Shown here: piece by piece, positions 1 to 9,456 of the stretch | How positions within the stretch are numbered: the first letter of the stretch is position 1 | How the letters are laid out: every line of letters starts with the position of its first letter | Source of the DNA: JAALLB01 sp017643495 | Lineage (GTDB): Bacteria; Pseudomonadota; Alphaproteobacteria; Rhizobiales; Rhizobiaceae | Reading direction: 5' to 3' | DNA length: 64,000 nucleotides | Assembly: GCA_965216105.1 (NCBI GenBank) | Contig: OZ244147.1 | Location: 930,001 to 994,000 of the forward strand | Made by a program: the position numbers and the translations under genes | The notes under the pieces: model-generated | Told to the model about the DNA's origin: nothing | What the model saw: only the letters and a program-made list of their open reading frames with translations | Database searches by the model: none

Positions 1-1
1 T

Positions 2-955
2 GCCGGTCGTACAACTCCTGCTGTGTCCGAACCGGACATCGTTATCTCGCGCAAGAAGGCGGATGTCACCGGATGGCTCAAGATTGCAAGCCGCAAGGGG
101 CCAAAGGCGGTAATTGATGCGCTGCGTCCCAGCCATGAACAATATCTGGCTTTGCGCAAGGCACTGGCCAATGCAGCACCGGGAAGCGGAAAAGCTCGCC
201 AGATCATCGTCAATATGGAGCGCTGGCGCTGGCTGCCAAGCAGTCTTGGCAAGCGGTATGTGCTTGTGAACCAGGCCGCATTCGAAATGCTTATCCGGGA
301 AAATGACAAGACCACCGACCGCAGGCGTGTTGTTGTCGGTACACCGTATTTTAAAACCCCGATGTTCAGCCACGCAATCCAGTATGCCGAGTTCAACCCG
401 ACCTGGACAGTTCCCCGGTCCATAGCCGGCAATGAAATGCTGCCCAAACTGCGCAAGGACCCCGGTTATCTCGAGCGGAACAACTACAAGGTATATACAA
501 GCTGGAAAGCAGATGCACCGGCGATGAACCCGCATTCTGTCGACTGGAATTCAGTCAACGGCAAGAAATTCCCGTATCGCATCGAGCAACAACCGGGCGA
601 CAATAATGCGCTCGGCCGGGTCAAGTTTCTTTTCCCCAACCGGTTCAACGTCTATTTGCACGATACCCAGTCAAAAAACCTGTTTTCACAATCGCAGAGG
701 GCTTTCTCTCATGGGTGTATCCGTGTCGAAAACCCGATGGATTTTGCCGACAAACTGTTCGGGAATTCGCTCAACATGTCCAAGATCAAGGGCATTCTGG
801 CAAATCCGGCAACCCAGCGTGTCAAGCTGCGCCGTCCTGTTCCTGTACATCTTGCCTATTTCACGGCATGGGTGGAAAACGGAAAGGTTTCGTATCACAA
901 GGATGTCTACGGGCGTGACAAGCTGGTAGCGAACATATTGTTCGGACAGGTTTGA
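2..955 (+). CDS. L,D-transpeptidase (YkuD fold), 5' end outside window
   Basis: This is the C-terminal part of a periplasmic L,D-transpeptidase, which would form 3-3 cross-links in peptidoglycan or attach proteins to it. The frame is open to the left edge, so the true start and any signal peptide lie outside the window. The catalytic signature SHGCIRVENP is present, with the nucleophile cysteine codon at 716-718. The upstream stretch WRWLPSSLGKRYVLVN matches the beginning of the catalytic domain in the large YcbB/LdtD-like class rather than the short ErfK class. The next gene is about 100 bases downstream and looks unrelated. Confidence 0.9.
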   Translation, partial: AGRTTPAVSEPDIVISRKKADVTGWLKIASRKGPKAVIDALRPSHEQYLALRKALANAAPGSGKARQIIVNMERWRWLPSSLGKRYVLVNQAAFEMLIRENDKTTDRRRVVVGTPYFKTPMFSHAIQYAEFNPTWTVPRSIAGNEMLPKLRKDPGYLERNNYKVYTSWKADAPAMNPHSVDWNSVNGKKFPYRIEQQPGDNNALGRVKFLFPNRFNVYLHDTQSKNLFSQSQRAFSHGCIRVENPMDFADKLFGNSLNMSKIKGILANPATQRVKLRRPVPVHLAYFTAWVENGKVSYHKDVYGRDKLVANILFGQV

Positions 956-1057
956 ATCATTCCGGTTGTTGTGACCTGCTCCCTGACAAGCTTGCATTAC
1001 GTCAGAAAGCTGCCAATATTCACAGTTAACAAAAGGTGAACATGCAGGGAGTTTCCC

Positions 1058-1690
1058 ATGGCAGACAAGGAACTTGAAGCAGAAGATATTGGCCGCAAGG
1101 TGCATGATCTGGCCGAGTCGATGGAGCGGGTTAGAACACGGCAGACAGACCGTGATGATGTGGTCGTTGATCTCAAGCATGCCCGGGTCAGCAGGCTGGA
1201 AATACTTGCAGACAACCTGAAGCCCGTTTTCAATGCACTTCCCGAAGGACATGACCAGTTCGAGTTCGCCCTTTCCAAGGGTGAGACACCACGGTTGTGG
1301 ATCGACATGACCTCATTTGTACGAATGGGGGGGGATGGTCGCGAATATGAATTCGTGAAAGATACCCGTCTGGGCAGGACCATTCTCGGACGCACCAGCA
1401 ATGTTGAAAAAATTGGTGAGAGAATTTCCGATTATGTTGCCGAGCGCGTCCTTGAGCGCGAACGGATGATTGAAGGAGACTGGATCGCGTTCACGGCGCG
1501 TGAAGATGATGCCGATCCTAAAGAAGTCGAGCAGGATGTCGGCAAGTCAACCGGCTCCGGCAAGGCATTCCTGAAATTGTTGTTCTGGTTCGTGATGGGT
1601 ATCGCCACAGGCCTGGGTCTGCTTTACGCCGCTGTCCGGTTCAGGCAACTGGATACAATCATGGGCTGGTTTTCAGGGCTTGCCGGGTAA
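1058..1690 (+). CDS. Conserved hypothetical protein with C-terminal membrane anchor
   Basis: The product has 210 residues and I do not recognise a named family. The soluble N-terminal two thirds is charged and probably helical. A single membrane segment lies near residues 167-190 (FLKLLFWFVMGIATGLGLLY), followed by a short tail, which suggests a tail-anchored inner-membrane protein with a cytoplasmic domain. The ATG at 1058 has a GGGAG ribosome site about seven bases upstream. It stands alone between the transpeptidase and the MerR gene. A longer antisense frame is read as a shadow because this strand has the better start and coding pattern. Confidence 0.7.
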   Translation: MADKELEAEDIGRKVHDLAESMERVRTRQTDRDDVVVDLKHARVSRLEILADNLKPVFNALPEGHDQFEFALSKGETPRLWIDMTSFVRMGGDGREYEFVKDTRLGRTILGRTSNVEKIGERISDYVAERVLERERMIEGDWIAFTAREDDADPKEVEQDVGKSTGSGKAFLKLLFWFVMGIATGLGLLYAAVRFRQLDTIMGWFSGLAG

Positions 1691-1863
1691 TCCTGCAAGC
1701 CTTTCATCGTGATGCCAGTCGCCAGGCATTTTTGGTGCCGGTTGTCCGCTCTGCCAGAAGTCCTTTCATCGACTCATCGGCGTTCGCTCGATCAGAAAGG
1801 CTTCATACCAGTTCCATTTTAACTGTTCCCTGTAGCAAGTGATCATGGACAACAGTTTGCCAA

Positions 1864-1879
1864 CTCAAGTAAACTTGAG
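1864..1879. promoter_or_regulatory. Palindrome resembling a MerR/SoxR-type operator
   Basis: The sequence is CTCAAGT, AA, ACTTGAG: a perfect 7-bp inverted repeat with a 2-base centre, 29 bases before the MerR-family start codon. It resembles the SoxR box (CCTCAAG...CTTGAGG) and is the kind of site MerR-family dimers bind between over-spaced -35 and -10 elements. Autoregulation of the adjacent gene is inferred. Confidence 0.6.
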
Positions 1880-1907
1880 GTCAAGCGAAAATGCGGATTG
1901 ATGAAAC

Positions 1908-2327
1908 ATGAAAAACAGTTTGCCTGATATCGGAGAAATCGCACGTATCTCGGGACTGCCTGTCTCGACGCTGCGCTACTATGAAGAAGTCGGGCTCATC
2001 GTGTCGGCTGGCCGAAAGGGATTGCGGCGCATTTATGAGGCAAGTGTAATCGACAGGCTGGCGTTCATTAACCTGGCCCAAATGTCCGGCTTCACACTTG
2101 AAGAGATCGGTCAAATGGCCCCGCCTGAAAAACACATTGAGATTGACCGTGAAGCGGTCTCTGCAAAAGCGGACATGATTGACCGGAAAATTGATGAACT
2201 GAAATTGTTGAGTGCCAGTCTGCGTCATGTTGCGAAATGTCCCGAGGAGGACCATTTCAGCTGTCCGAAATTCAGAGCCCTGCTGAAATCAGCCACCAGG
2301 GTTCGTCAGACCGGCACATTGGCTTGA
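1908..2327 (+). CDS. MerR-family transcriptional regulator
   Basis: This 139-residue regulator starts with the winged helix-turn-helix typical of MerR proteins (IGEIARISGLPVSTLRYYEE, about residues 7-26), followed by the wing and a dimerisation coiled coil. The C-terminal end has two cysteines in CPEEDHFSCPKF, which could sense a metal or thiol. It lacks the four-cysteine iron-sulfur cluster motif of SoxR although the palindrome at 1864-1879 looks like a SoxR box. The target is probably its own promoter and genes elsewhere, as no divergent gene is present. The inducer is unknown. Confidence 0.85.
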   Translation: MKNSLPDIGEIARISGLPVSTLRYYEEVGLIVSAGRKGLRRIYEASVIDRLAFINLAQMSGFTLEEIGQMAPPEKHIEIDREAVSAKADMIDRKIDELKLLSASLRHVAKCPEEDHFSCPKFRALLKSATRVRQTGTLA

Positions 2328-2392
2328 TGGTTGTGCCCTGCCGCTGTGTGGTCTGCCATTGGGGCCTCAGGCATGCCTTTCCCGTGAATGGT

Positions 2393-3286
2393 TCAACTCA
2401 GGTTGTGGCGGGCAACAAGACCAATTCCGTCTGAACCACGTGCCATGCCGTATTCTTCCATGGTGATGGCCCACCGGTCCTGAACCCGCTCTATCTCGAA
2501 AAGATTGTACCGGCCTGCAGGATGTTCGTTGATATCTCGGGCATGACCGGCTGCCGGAACGCAGATAACAGGCACATTACCGTTCGGGCTGGCAATCTCG
2601 TTTTGTGTGGCCAGATGAGTATGCCCGTGCAGTACGAGTTCGGCACCGTGTTCAGCAATGACTTTCTGGAACCTGCCTACTCCGATAAGCCGTTTGTGTG
2701 GTGGCGTGGAATGGCGGATTGGAGGATGATGGATCATGATGACCCGGCACTTGTCCTTGTGTTGTTCTAGTATGGCTGCAAGCCGCTTGGCCTGTTTGCG
2801 GCGAAAATAACCGGTGGCGAAAAAGGGCAGGGTTGCCTCGGCGGAATTGCAGGCTATGAAAGCAATATCCCCCCGTATGCGTACAACCGGATATTCCTTG
2901 GCGCTTTGCATCAGGTCTCCATCGCCGCTGACATAAGGGCGCCATGCCCGTATCGCGTTGCGGAGGCTGCCGGGGATGTAGGCATCATGGTTTCCGCAAA
3001 CTGCAAAGACATCTTCAGGTTCACCCAGCAGCTTTAGAAACTTGGCTGCATTGATGAACTCGGCAGGCAATGAAATGTTGACAAGATCGCCGGTGACAAC
3101 AACCTGTTCGAGCGGCTTGGTTGCCATGTCGCTAACCAGGTTTGCCAGATAATCTCCGGCAAGGAAGCTGCGGCGGTTGAGCTTCCAGTTGATGTAGCCC
3201 AGTATGCGTTTGCTCGCCAGTTGCCGGAAAGTGGGCTTTGGTAATGGTCTCAGATGTACATCCGAAATGTGGGCAAACCGGAACAT
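2393..3286 (-). CDS. Calcineurin-like metallophosphoesterase
   Basis: This 297-residue enzyme carries the five metal-binding motifs of the calcineurin-like phosphoesterase superfamily in order: DVH (D9, H11), GDLVN (D67), GNHD (N99, H100), IHHPP (H186) and LHGHTH (H222). A two-metal centre and hydrolysis of a phosphoester are therefore expected. The substrate cannot be told from sequence; relatives cut cyclic nucleotides, other phosphodiesters or lipid A precursors. There is no signal peptide, so it acts in the cytoplasm. It is divergently transcribed from the NUDIX gene across a gap of about 70 bases. Confidence 0.88.
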   Translation of the reverse strand: MFRFAHISDVHLRPLPKPTFRQLASKRILGYINWKLNRRSFLAGDYLANLVSDMATKPLEQVVVTGDLVNISLPAEFINAAKFLKLLGEPEDVFAVCGNHDAYIPGSLRNAIRAWRPYVSGDGDLMQSAKEYPVVRIRGDIAFIACNSAEATLPFFATGYFRRKQAKRLAAILEQHKDKCRVIMIHHPPIRHSTPPHKRLIGVGRFQKVIAEHGAELVLHGHTHLATQNEIASPNGNVPVICVPAAGHARDINEHPAGRYNLFEIERVQDRWAITMEEYGMARGSDGIGLVARHNLS

Positions 3287-3357
3287 GAAAAATGGTGTCC
3301 TGACTGTCTGTTGTTGTGAAAACCGGCAGGTTGGGCCTGCAGGGTGAAAGGGGTGAT

Positions 3358-3819
3358 ATGGCGCAGAAACGCTTTGTCGGCAAATTGTTTCATCTGGGAT
3401 TTCTGCTGAAGCGGCCCATGACCCTGGGTGTAAGGCTGCTTGCGACCAACCAAATGGAAGAAATCCTTCTTGTCAAACATACCTATGTTCCAGGCTGGTA
3501 TTTGCCAGGGGGAGGGGTCGAAACAGGGGAAACGGCGCTAGAGGCTGCCTGCAAGGAACTGTCGGAAGAAACAGGTCATGCCCCGGGCAAGGCACCAACG
3601 CTGCTGGGTGTTTATTTCAACCGGAGAGCTTCTGCCCGTGATCACGTGCTGCTTTACCGTTGCGAGAACCTGGAAAAAATTCGCGACTTTTTCCCCAATC
3701 GCGAGATTGCAGAAATCGGCTTTTTTCCGGTGAACCAGTTGCCGGATGGTATCACGAAGGGGTCGGCCAGCCGGATAGAGGAACACATTCTGGGCCAACC
3801 GGTTTCAGAATTTTGGTAA
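3358..3819 (+). CDS. NUDIX hydrolase
   Basis: The product is about 153 residues from the ATG at 3358, which has an AAAGGGG ribosome site just upstream; an in-frame GTG at 3316 would add 14 residues and looks less likely. The Nudix box is at about residues 51-73 (GGGVETGETALEAACKELSE then ETG), with lysine in place of the usual arginine of REUXEE. The family hydrolyses nucleoside diphosphates linked to another moiety and often cleans up oxidised nucleotides or dinucleotide sugars. The substrate is not predictable here. Confidence 0.85.
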   Translation: MAQKRFVGKLFHLGFLLKRPMTLGVRLLATNQMEEILLVKHTYVPGWYLPGGGVETGETALEAACKELSEETGHAPGKAPTLLGVYFNRRASARDHVLLYRCENLEKIRDFFPNREIAEIGFFPVNQLPDGITKGSASRIEEHILGQPVSEFW

Positions 3820-3894
3820 GTCACGCAAGGAAATGCATGGACGAACCCAAAACACTGTGCTAACCGCTTTCAATCATTTCATTTCAGGCTTGTC

Positions 3895-4012
3895 ATGACA
3901 CGTGCATTTTCACATCGACGACGACCGGCGACGCTCCCAGCGTCCGTTGACGCACGCCCTCTTCCGGCTGCCTGAAACAGGTTCAGGCTCCGGGTCGATC
4001 CTTCGAACGTGA
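3895..4012 (+). promoter_or_regulatory. Structured leader of the GNAT gene with possible leader peptide
   Basis: The 205-base gap before the acetyltransferase contains two strong hairpins: GACGCT-CCC-AGCGTC (3930-3944) and GCCTGAA-ACAGG-TTCAGGC (3970-3988). Two overlapping small frames run through them. ATG at 3895 gives 26 codons (MTRAFSHRRRPATLPA...). GTG at 3902 gives 36 codons (MHFHIDDDRRRSQRPL...) and ends 12 bases before the acetyltransferase ATG. Such an arrangement suggests a leader peptide or attenuator. Polyamine-gene (speF) leaders in this class came to mind, but I cannot confirm a match. Confidence 0.4.
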
Positions 4013-4024
4013 AAGCCTGAAACC

Positions 4025-4528
4025 ATGAATATCAATGAACTGACCATTACGACAGAGTCCAAGCATGAGCATGAGTGTGTGGAAGCCATGGCGGCACGCG
4101 CATTTGGCCCGGGCCGTTTTGCTCGTTCTGCGTTCCGTCTGCGCGAGGGAGTCCCGCATGAAGCGTCGCTTTCTTTTGTTGCCAACGGGAAAGGCGGTCA
4201 AATGTTCGGTTCTGTCAGGCTTACGAAAATCATGATTGGTGACAAGTCTGCGCTGCTGCTCGGGCCATTGGTGGTTGACCCTGATGTCAAGAACCAGGGT
4301 GTGGGAGCAATGTTGATGAAACATGCCGTGGAAGCGGCCCGGAGCGCCGGGCATGAACTGATCCTTCTGGTGGGCGATCTGCCATATTACCAGCGTTTCG
4401 GTTTCGCGGTTGTTCCGCATGGCCAGATCAGCATGCCTGCACCTGTTGAGAGGGGACGGTTGCTGTTTTGTGAACTGGTTGATGGTGTGGGTGCATCCTA
4501 CAAGGGAGACGCCACGCGGGCGGTTTGA
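4025..4528 (+). CDS. GNAT-family N-acetyltransferase
   Basis: The product has 167 residues and the predicted-acetyltransferase layout of the YhbS type. The acetyl-CoA binding region is seen as LLLGPLVVDPDVKNQGVGAM near residues 77-96, followed by the long helix and the C-terminal YYQRFGF motif that is typical of this subgroup. The acceptor substrate is unknown. The gene follows the structured leader at 3895-4012 and is separated from the convergent minus-strand cluster by only about 35 bases. Confidence 0.88.
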   Translation: MNINELTITTESKHEHECVEAMAARAFGPGRFARSAFRLREGVPHEASLSFVANGKGGQMFGSVRLTKIMIGDKSALLLGPLVVDPDVKNQGVGAMLMKHAVEAARSAGHELILLVGDLPYYQRFGFAVVPHGQISMPAPVERGRLLFCELVDGVGASYKGDATRAV

Positions 4529-4563
4529 TTACTCAAAGACATTGGCAAGCTGTGGCAAGCTGT

Positions 4564-6636
4564 TTACTTGCCTTCCCTGAACCACATTGCCGCAAAACCA
4601 AGCAACAGCAGCGCAAGCCCAAGAAGACCGGTGAAAAGGGGAATTCTGAAAACACCATTCAGTACGCTGGGATTGGTATTGACCAATCCAGCCCACCCCC
4701 GACCGGCCCTGGTTGCATTGCTGCTGACCGGAATAAAGCTTGGAATGCCAGCCTCGGCATAACGGGATATTGAACCCTGGGTTTCGCGAACGACAGGCTC
4801 CAGAAGGTCTGGTGTGCTGGTTACGGCGGCCAGTTCCCGCGGGTTTGCCGGTCCCACCTGGGCCAGTGCATTCAGGTCCCCATTGGTTACCCGGTACAAG
4901 CCGATCTCTTCAACTTGTTGCTCGATCTGCCAGGCACCCGGGCCAAGCCGTTCAAACTCATGGGTAGTTTGCAAGCCGGAAGGGCTCAGCAATTCCACTG
5001 GATCAGGCTTTTCACCCAGCGTCTGGCGCAAAATGGTGAGTGTCTCGCCACGGGACTCGGCAGTCAGGCGTTCTTCTTCCAGTTCCGGTTCTTTCATCAA
5101 CCAGTGTGCAAGGCGGCGCAAAAGCTGGACATGTGGACCGCCGCCCTCGAAACCACGCGACCAAAGCCAGACATGATCTGAAAGGAATAGCGCAACCCGT
5201 CCTTCATTATGCCGTTCAAGCATCAACAGGGGACGATCCTCACCATCAAGCATCAGGGTCTCGCCTGTAGCATCCGGTTCTATGCCGACTGAACGGAACC
5301 AGCGTGACCAATCCGGTTCTCCCGCATTCCAGCCATCAAGGTTGCGGGTGACCGGGTGTTTTTCTCCCGTATCAGAGATTTGCGGCACAAAGGGCTGTTC
5401 GGAAATGGCTCCATCCGCTGTTCCGGGCAGGACTGAATTCAACGGTGTTACACTGATGCTGGAAACGTCTGCATATTCCGGACCTGCCGCTACCATGACA
5501 GCGCCTCCGTTTTGCACGTAACGGGCAATGTTATCGAAATACAGGACCGGCAACACTCCCCGGCGCTTGTAACGGTCAAATATGATCAGGTCGAATTCAT
5601 CAATCTTCTGAATGAACAACTCTCGCGTGGGGAAGGCGATCAGTGAGAGCTGGTTGATCGGCGTGCCGTCCTGTTTTTCAGGAGGCCGCAAAATCGTGAA
5701 ATGTACAAGATCGACGGATGCATCGGATTTCAGCAGATTGCGCCATGTGCGCTCACCGGCATGCGGTTCGCCGGAAATCAGCAGGACGCGAAGGTTTTCG
5801 CGAATTCCGTTTACGGTTGTGAATGTCTGGTTGTTGATCTCGCTGATTTCTCCCTCGGCAACTTCTACCTGGAACTCGATAATGTTCTTGCCGCCGTGTG
5901 GCACATCAAAGACAAACGAGGCTTCCTCTCCGGCAACAACCCTTTCAACGCTGGCGATTTCACCATCAATCGAAATGGTCACATCGACCTCACTGCGTTC
6001 GTCAAAGCCGGTTTCCTCAATCTGGTAGAGAATTTCCTGACTTTCTCCGACAACACCGAAACGCGGTGAATTTTTCAGGATTATGCGGCGATCCTTTTCG
6101 TTTTCCCTTCCGGTCAATATCACATGCAGGGGAACAGATGCATTCATCTGGTCGGGGCTGTCCGGCACGTCGTGAACCTGACCGTCTGTTACAAAGATTG
6201 CCCCGCCGATCCGCTCTCTCGGGATGTCCTGACTGGCAGAAGACAAGGCACCAAACAGTGCGGACGAAACATCGCTCGTCTGCGAAATCTGGTCACGGAC
6301 GCGAACTTCCCGCAACTCGAAACCATTGTGCTTGGAAACTTCCTCTCGGATCTGCTCCACTGCTGCTGCGGTCTGTTCATCCCTGCCATCCATCCGCTGG
6401 CTGGTTGTTTCATCAATGACAAGGGGAATGACAGTCTTGAGGGGGGAGCGATCCTCCTGCAGCAATGCAGGATTGAAAAGCGCCAGTATCAAGAGGCCAC
6501 CGGCGACACTGCGCAGCCAGCTACCCCTTAATCCACGCACGAGGCCGTAAAGGCAGAAAAGGGCTATCAGACCGGAAATTGCGATCAGCAACCAGACCGG
6601 AAGCTCCGGAGCAAATGTGATGTCGAGGTTCTCCAT
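4564..6636 (-). CDS. Large membrane protein of the MoxR cluster (glutamine amidotransferase-like)
   Basis: This 690-residue protein has two membrane segments near the N terminus (about residues 14-33 and 41-58), a large extracytoplasmic part, and a last membrane segment near residues 665-684. The central part (about 280-400) resembles the class I glutamine amidotransferase-like fold of related cluster proteins, judging from the VLLISGEPHAGERTWRNLL and GGAVMVAAGPEY regions. A VWA-like segment (VIPLVIDETTSQRMDG, GGAIFVTDGQ) precedes it. It is the last gene of a four-gene cluster with moxR and DUF58, starting 15 bases after DUF4159 ends. Membrane or cell-envelope quality control is inferred from context only. 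Confidence 0.75.
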   Translation of the reverse strand: MENLDITFAPELPVWLLIAISGLIALFCLYGLVRGLRGSWLRSVAGGLLILALFNPALLQEDRSPLKTVIPLVIDETTSQRMDGRDEQTAAAVEQIREEVSKHNGFELREVRVRDQISQTSDVSSALFGALSSASQDIPRERIGGAIFVTDGQVHDVPDSPDQMNASVPLHVILTGRENEKDRRIILKNSPRFGVVGESQEILYQIEETGFDERSEVDVTISIDGEIASVERVVAGEEASFVFDVPHGGKNIIEFQVEVAEGEISEINNQTFTTVNGIRENLRVLLISGEPHAGERTWRNLLKSDASVDLVHFTILRPPEKQDGTPINQLSLIAFPTRELFIQKIDEFDLIIFDRYKRRGVLPVLYFDNIARYVQNGGAVMVAAGPEYADVSSISVTPLNSVLPGTADGAISEQPFVPQISDTGEKHPVTRNLDGWNAGEPDWSRWFRSVGIEPDATGETLMLDGEDRPLLMLERHNEGRVALFLSDHVWLWSRGFEGGGPHVQLLRRLAHWLMKEPELEEERLTAESRGETLTILRQTLGEKPDPVELLSPSGLQTTHEFERLGPGAWQIEQQVEEIGLYRVTNGDLNALAQVGPANPRELAAVTSTPDLLEPVVRETQGSISRYAEAGIPSFIPVSSNATRAGRGWAGLVNTNPSVLNGVFRIPLFTGLLGLALLLLGFAAMWFREGK

Positions 6637-6651
6637 CCCTGTTCCTTCCGG

Positions 6652-9456
6652 TTACTGGCCCAGCCGTTCGAGCAGGGCAGGCAAGTGAACCTGATCCGCC
6701 TTGTAATTTCCGGTCAGCGCATACATGACCACATTCACACCAACCCGGTACGCATAGTTTCGCTGGACAGGATCGGGTGGCACGGTTGGCAACAAGGGGC
6801 GCAGGCTGCCGTCGACAGCCCATGCGCCGGCCATGTCATTGCTGGTTATCAATATGGAGGAAACTCCATCACCCGCCCGAACGGGGCGGTTACGTGCTGC
6901 TTCAGCTGTAAAGGTTGTTTCAACCCAGAGGTCACCACCGGTATAGCGGCCTGGAAAACTGTCCAGCAGGTAGAAGGATTTCGTTATGACATGGTCAGAG
7001 GGGACCGGCTCCAGTGGGGGGATGTCCAGGGTGGAAAGTATCTGTTGCAATGCGTTGGCGGCCGGAGAGTAAGCCGTTCCGCCATATACGCCCGACACCT
7101 GATCGCGTGTGTCGAACAGAATGCTGCCGCCCTGTTTCATGAATGCATCGATGCGGGCCATGGTTTCAGGAGTGGGGATTTCGGCACGCGGATCAACCGG
7201 CCAGTAAATTATGGAATAAAATGCCAGTTCGTCCGAGGAAATATCAAGGCCGATCGGCTCACCGGGTTCCAGTGCGGTTCTCTGGGCCAAAAACAAAGTG
7301 AGCCCACGTAGCCCGGCTTCGCTGATTTCATCTATTTCGGCTATGCCTGTGCGCACATATGCAAGCCGGGTTTCCAATGCCGACGAAAAGTCGGTTTCGT
7401 TGTTCTCAGTGCCCTGCGCAAGAACATCTGCAGGCGAAAACAATGTCATTATGGAAACCAGTACAATGACCGCTACTGAAGACCTGATATCTGGTTTTGC
7501 GAAGCGCAACGCGCCTGCCATCCACAGCACCACAACACAGTCAACCAGAAGCAACAGGGCTGCGCCAAGCAGTAGCCAGACTTTCAATTCAAACTGCTTG
7601 CCGGTCAGGTAACTGCGCTGTTCAAAACCTCCCTGCAAGCTATCGGTGGCCAGCAGTTCGAGTTCGGTTTCTGTTTCAAACAGGTTCAATGCACTGAAAG
7701 CGTCTTCCGTGCCATAAAAGCCCGGAGGGTTCTCGCCGGATACAACCGGTTGTGAGTTGGAGGACAGAGCCAGTGGCTTGACGGAAATGTCCGGCGGTGA
7801 AAATTCACCTGACCCGTTCAGCAGCCGCAATGGTGGCAGGGAGACAGCCTGGTCCGAAGGACTGGCTATTCCCGTTGATCTGGAAAGGTTCACGGTCTTT
7901 CTCAGCATTTCGACAAATGTGCCTGAAAGCGGCAGGTTTGACCATTCCGCATCGGATCCGACGTGGAAAAGAACAATCCATCCGTTTGCGATCTTGTCCG
8001 CTGTCACAAGCGGGGTTCCGTCTTCCAGAACTGCCCAAGTCTTTTCTTCAAGCCGGGCTTCCTGCAAGGCCAGCAATTGTCGCTTGACCAAAACATCACG
8101 CGGGGCATCAAGGCCGAAAAACGGACTTTCCCTCTCAAATGCGGCCAGCGGTTTTGGCTCCTCCCATGAAAGGGCACCTCCAAGATTGCGGTCGCCGGGC
8201 CGAATATCGACCGGCAACAACGGGCTGTCAGGTGAGGCTGCAAGACGGGGACCGGCAAAGCGGATCAACAAGCCGCCCTTTTCGATCCACCCCTGCAATG
8301 TGGACACGGTTTCCTCGGGAATAACACCGACATCAGCCAGTACGATGGCTGAAACACCCTGATTGATGAGATCGGGAACAGAGGCTGAAACATTGGCATT
8401 TTCCGAACGACGGAGATCTGCAAAGGGTTCAAGCGCCCTTGAAATGTAATATAGCGGGGAGAGGAGCGGCTGGTTCTGGTCGAACTCTTCACCGGATATC
8501 AAGCCAACCAGCCGCCGCCGGTTTGCTTCATCCAGCAATTGTACGGCTCCTGCATTGTCAACAGTGGCTACGTCAAGACGGGTGATCTGGTTCCGCAGTT
8601 CGACAGGTTGCTGAAAGGAAAAGCGTACCCTCTGTTGCCCGGGCTGGTAGCTGACAATACTGCGGGCAAGAACAATTCCTTCTTCGTCCCGTGCTTCAAT
8701 CGCATACTCGCCGGACAGTGAGGAGTCAGCCCTGACGATATCTCCATAAAGTTCTGCCGGTTCATTGCGTACCTGCTCAATCAACAGGAGGTCATCAGCA
8801 ACCCGGTTGTAAATTCCCTTGCCGGCCTCCAGGCCGGAAAGTGCCTGTGAAAGTGTTTCAGTATTTTCATTGCGTGAAAGACCGTCCGACAGCCAGCTGG
8901 CATGCCCGGGCGGAGATTGTCTGACAATTTCGCCGATCCGTCTGGCCGTGGTATGGTGGTCAGGTTCAAAGGGGCGAGCCTCTGCGGCTTCGAGCAGGCC
9001 TGCTGCCTCGTCGGGTGCGAGTGGTGTTCCAGTCCAGTTTTCCCTACCGGTTGTGCTTACAAGGATAACCGTGCGACCCGTTTCCCGGGCCTGGGACACA
9101 ATTGATAATGCCGTATTCTTGCGAATCTCCCAATCCTGCGCAGAAGCCCAGCCGTCATCAACCACGACCAGCACCGGCCCTTCGCCTGTAAGCGCAGACT
9201 TTTCCGGGTTCCATACAGGGCCTGACATGGCAATGATGACGAGAGCAGCCATCAGCAAGCGCAGAAGGGTCAGCCACCATGGGCTGCGTGCGGGGGTCTC
9301 TTCCTTTGGTCGTAAGCGGGCGAGTATCCTTGTCGGTGGAAAGACCTCTTCCTGTGGACGTGGGGGAGTGAGCCTGAGGAGCCACCAGATAACCGGCAGG
9401 GATAAAAGTGCGGTCAACAACCAGGGTGTTGCAAAGGCGAGGGGCAGTCCAAACAT
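6652..9456 (-). CDS. DUF4159 / BatA-type aerotolerance membrane protein
   Basis: This 934-residue protein begins with the BatA-like N-terminal segment (two hydrophobic helices, FATPWLLTALLSLPVIWWLL and a second near residue 62). A long extracytoplasmic region follows, with further membrane segments near residues 628-648 and 660-678. The C-terminal 200 residues are the DUF4159 domain (GLRGLTLFLAQRTALEPGEP ... IIYWPVDPRAEIP). Its start codon overlaps the DUF58 stop codon by one base (TGATG), so the two are translationally coupled. The family always travels with MoxR and DUF58 proteins; the biochemical role is unknown. Confidence 0.82.
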   Translation of the reverse strand: MFGLPLAFATPWLLTALLSLPVIWWLLRLTPPRPQEEVFPPTRILARLRPKEETPARSPWWLTLLRLLMAALVIIAMSGPVWNPEKSALTGEGPVLVVVDDGWASAQDWEIRKNTALSIVSQARETGRTVILVSTTGRENWTGTPLAPDEAAGLLEAAEARPFEPDHHTTARRIGEIVRQSPPGHASWLSDGLSRNENTETLSQALSGLEAGKGIYNRVADDLLLIEQVRNEPAELYGDIVRADSSLSGEYAIEARDEEGIVLARSIVSYQPGQQRVRFSFQQPVELRNQITRLDVATVDNAGAVQLLDEANRRRLVGLISGEEFDQNQPLLSPLYYISRALEPFADLRRSENANVSASVPDLINQGVSAIVLADVGVIPEETVSTLQGWIEKGGLLIRFAGPRLAASPDSPLLPVDIRPGDRNLGGALSWEEPKPLAAFERESPFFGLDAPRDVLVKRQLLALQEARLEEKTWAVLEDGTPLVTADKIANGWIVLFHVGSDAEWSNLPLSGTFVEMLRKTVNLSRSTGIASPSDQAVSLPPLRLLNGSGEFSPPDISVKPLALSSNSQPVVSGENPPGFYGTEDAFSALNLFETETELELLATDSLQGGFEQRSYLTGKQFELKVWLLLGAALLLLVDCVVVLWMAGALRFAKPDIRSSVAVIVLVSIMTLFSPADVLAQGTENNETDFSSALETRLAYVRTGIAEIDEISEAGLRGLTLFLAQRTALEPGEPIGLDISSDELAFYSIIYWPVDPRAEIPTPETMARIDAFMKQGGSILFDTRDQVSGVYGGTAYSPAANALQQILSTLDIPPLEPVPSDHVITKSFYLLDSFPGRYTGGDLWVETTFTAEAARNRPVRAGDGVSSILITSNDMAGAWAVDGSLRPLLPTVPPDPVQRNYAYRVGVNVVMYALTGNYKADQVHLPALLERLGQ

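Noticed and set aside
686..1401. Two long antisense frames over the transpeptidase and the membrane-anchored gene
   Set aside because: Neither has a ribosome site or family features, and both oppose well-supported genes.
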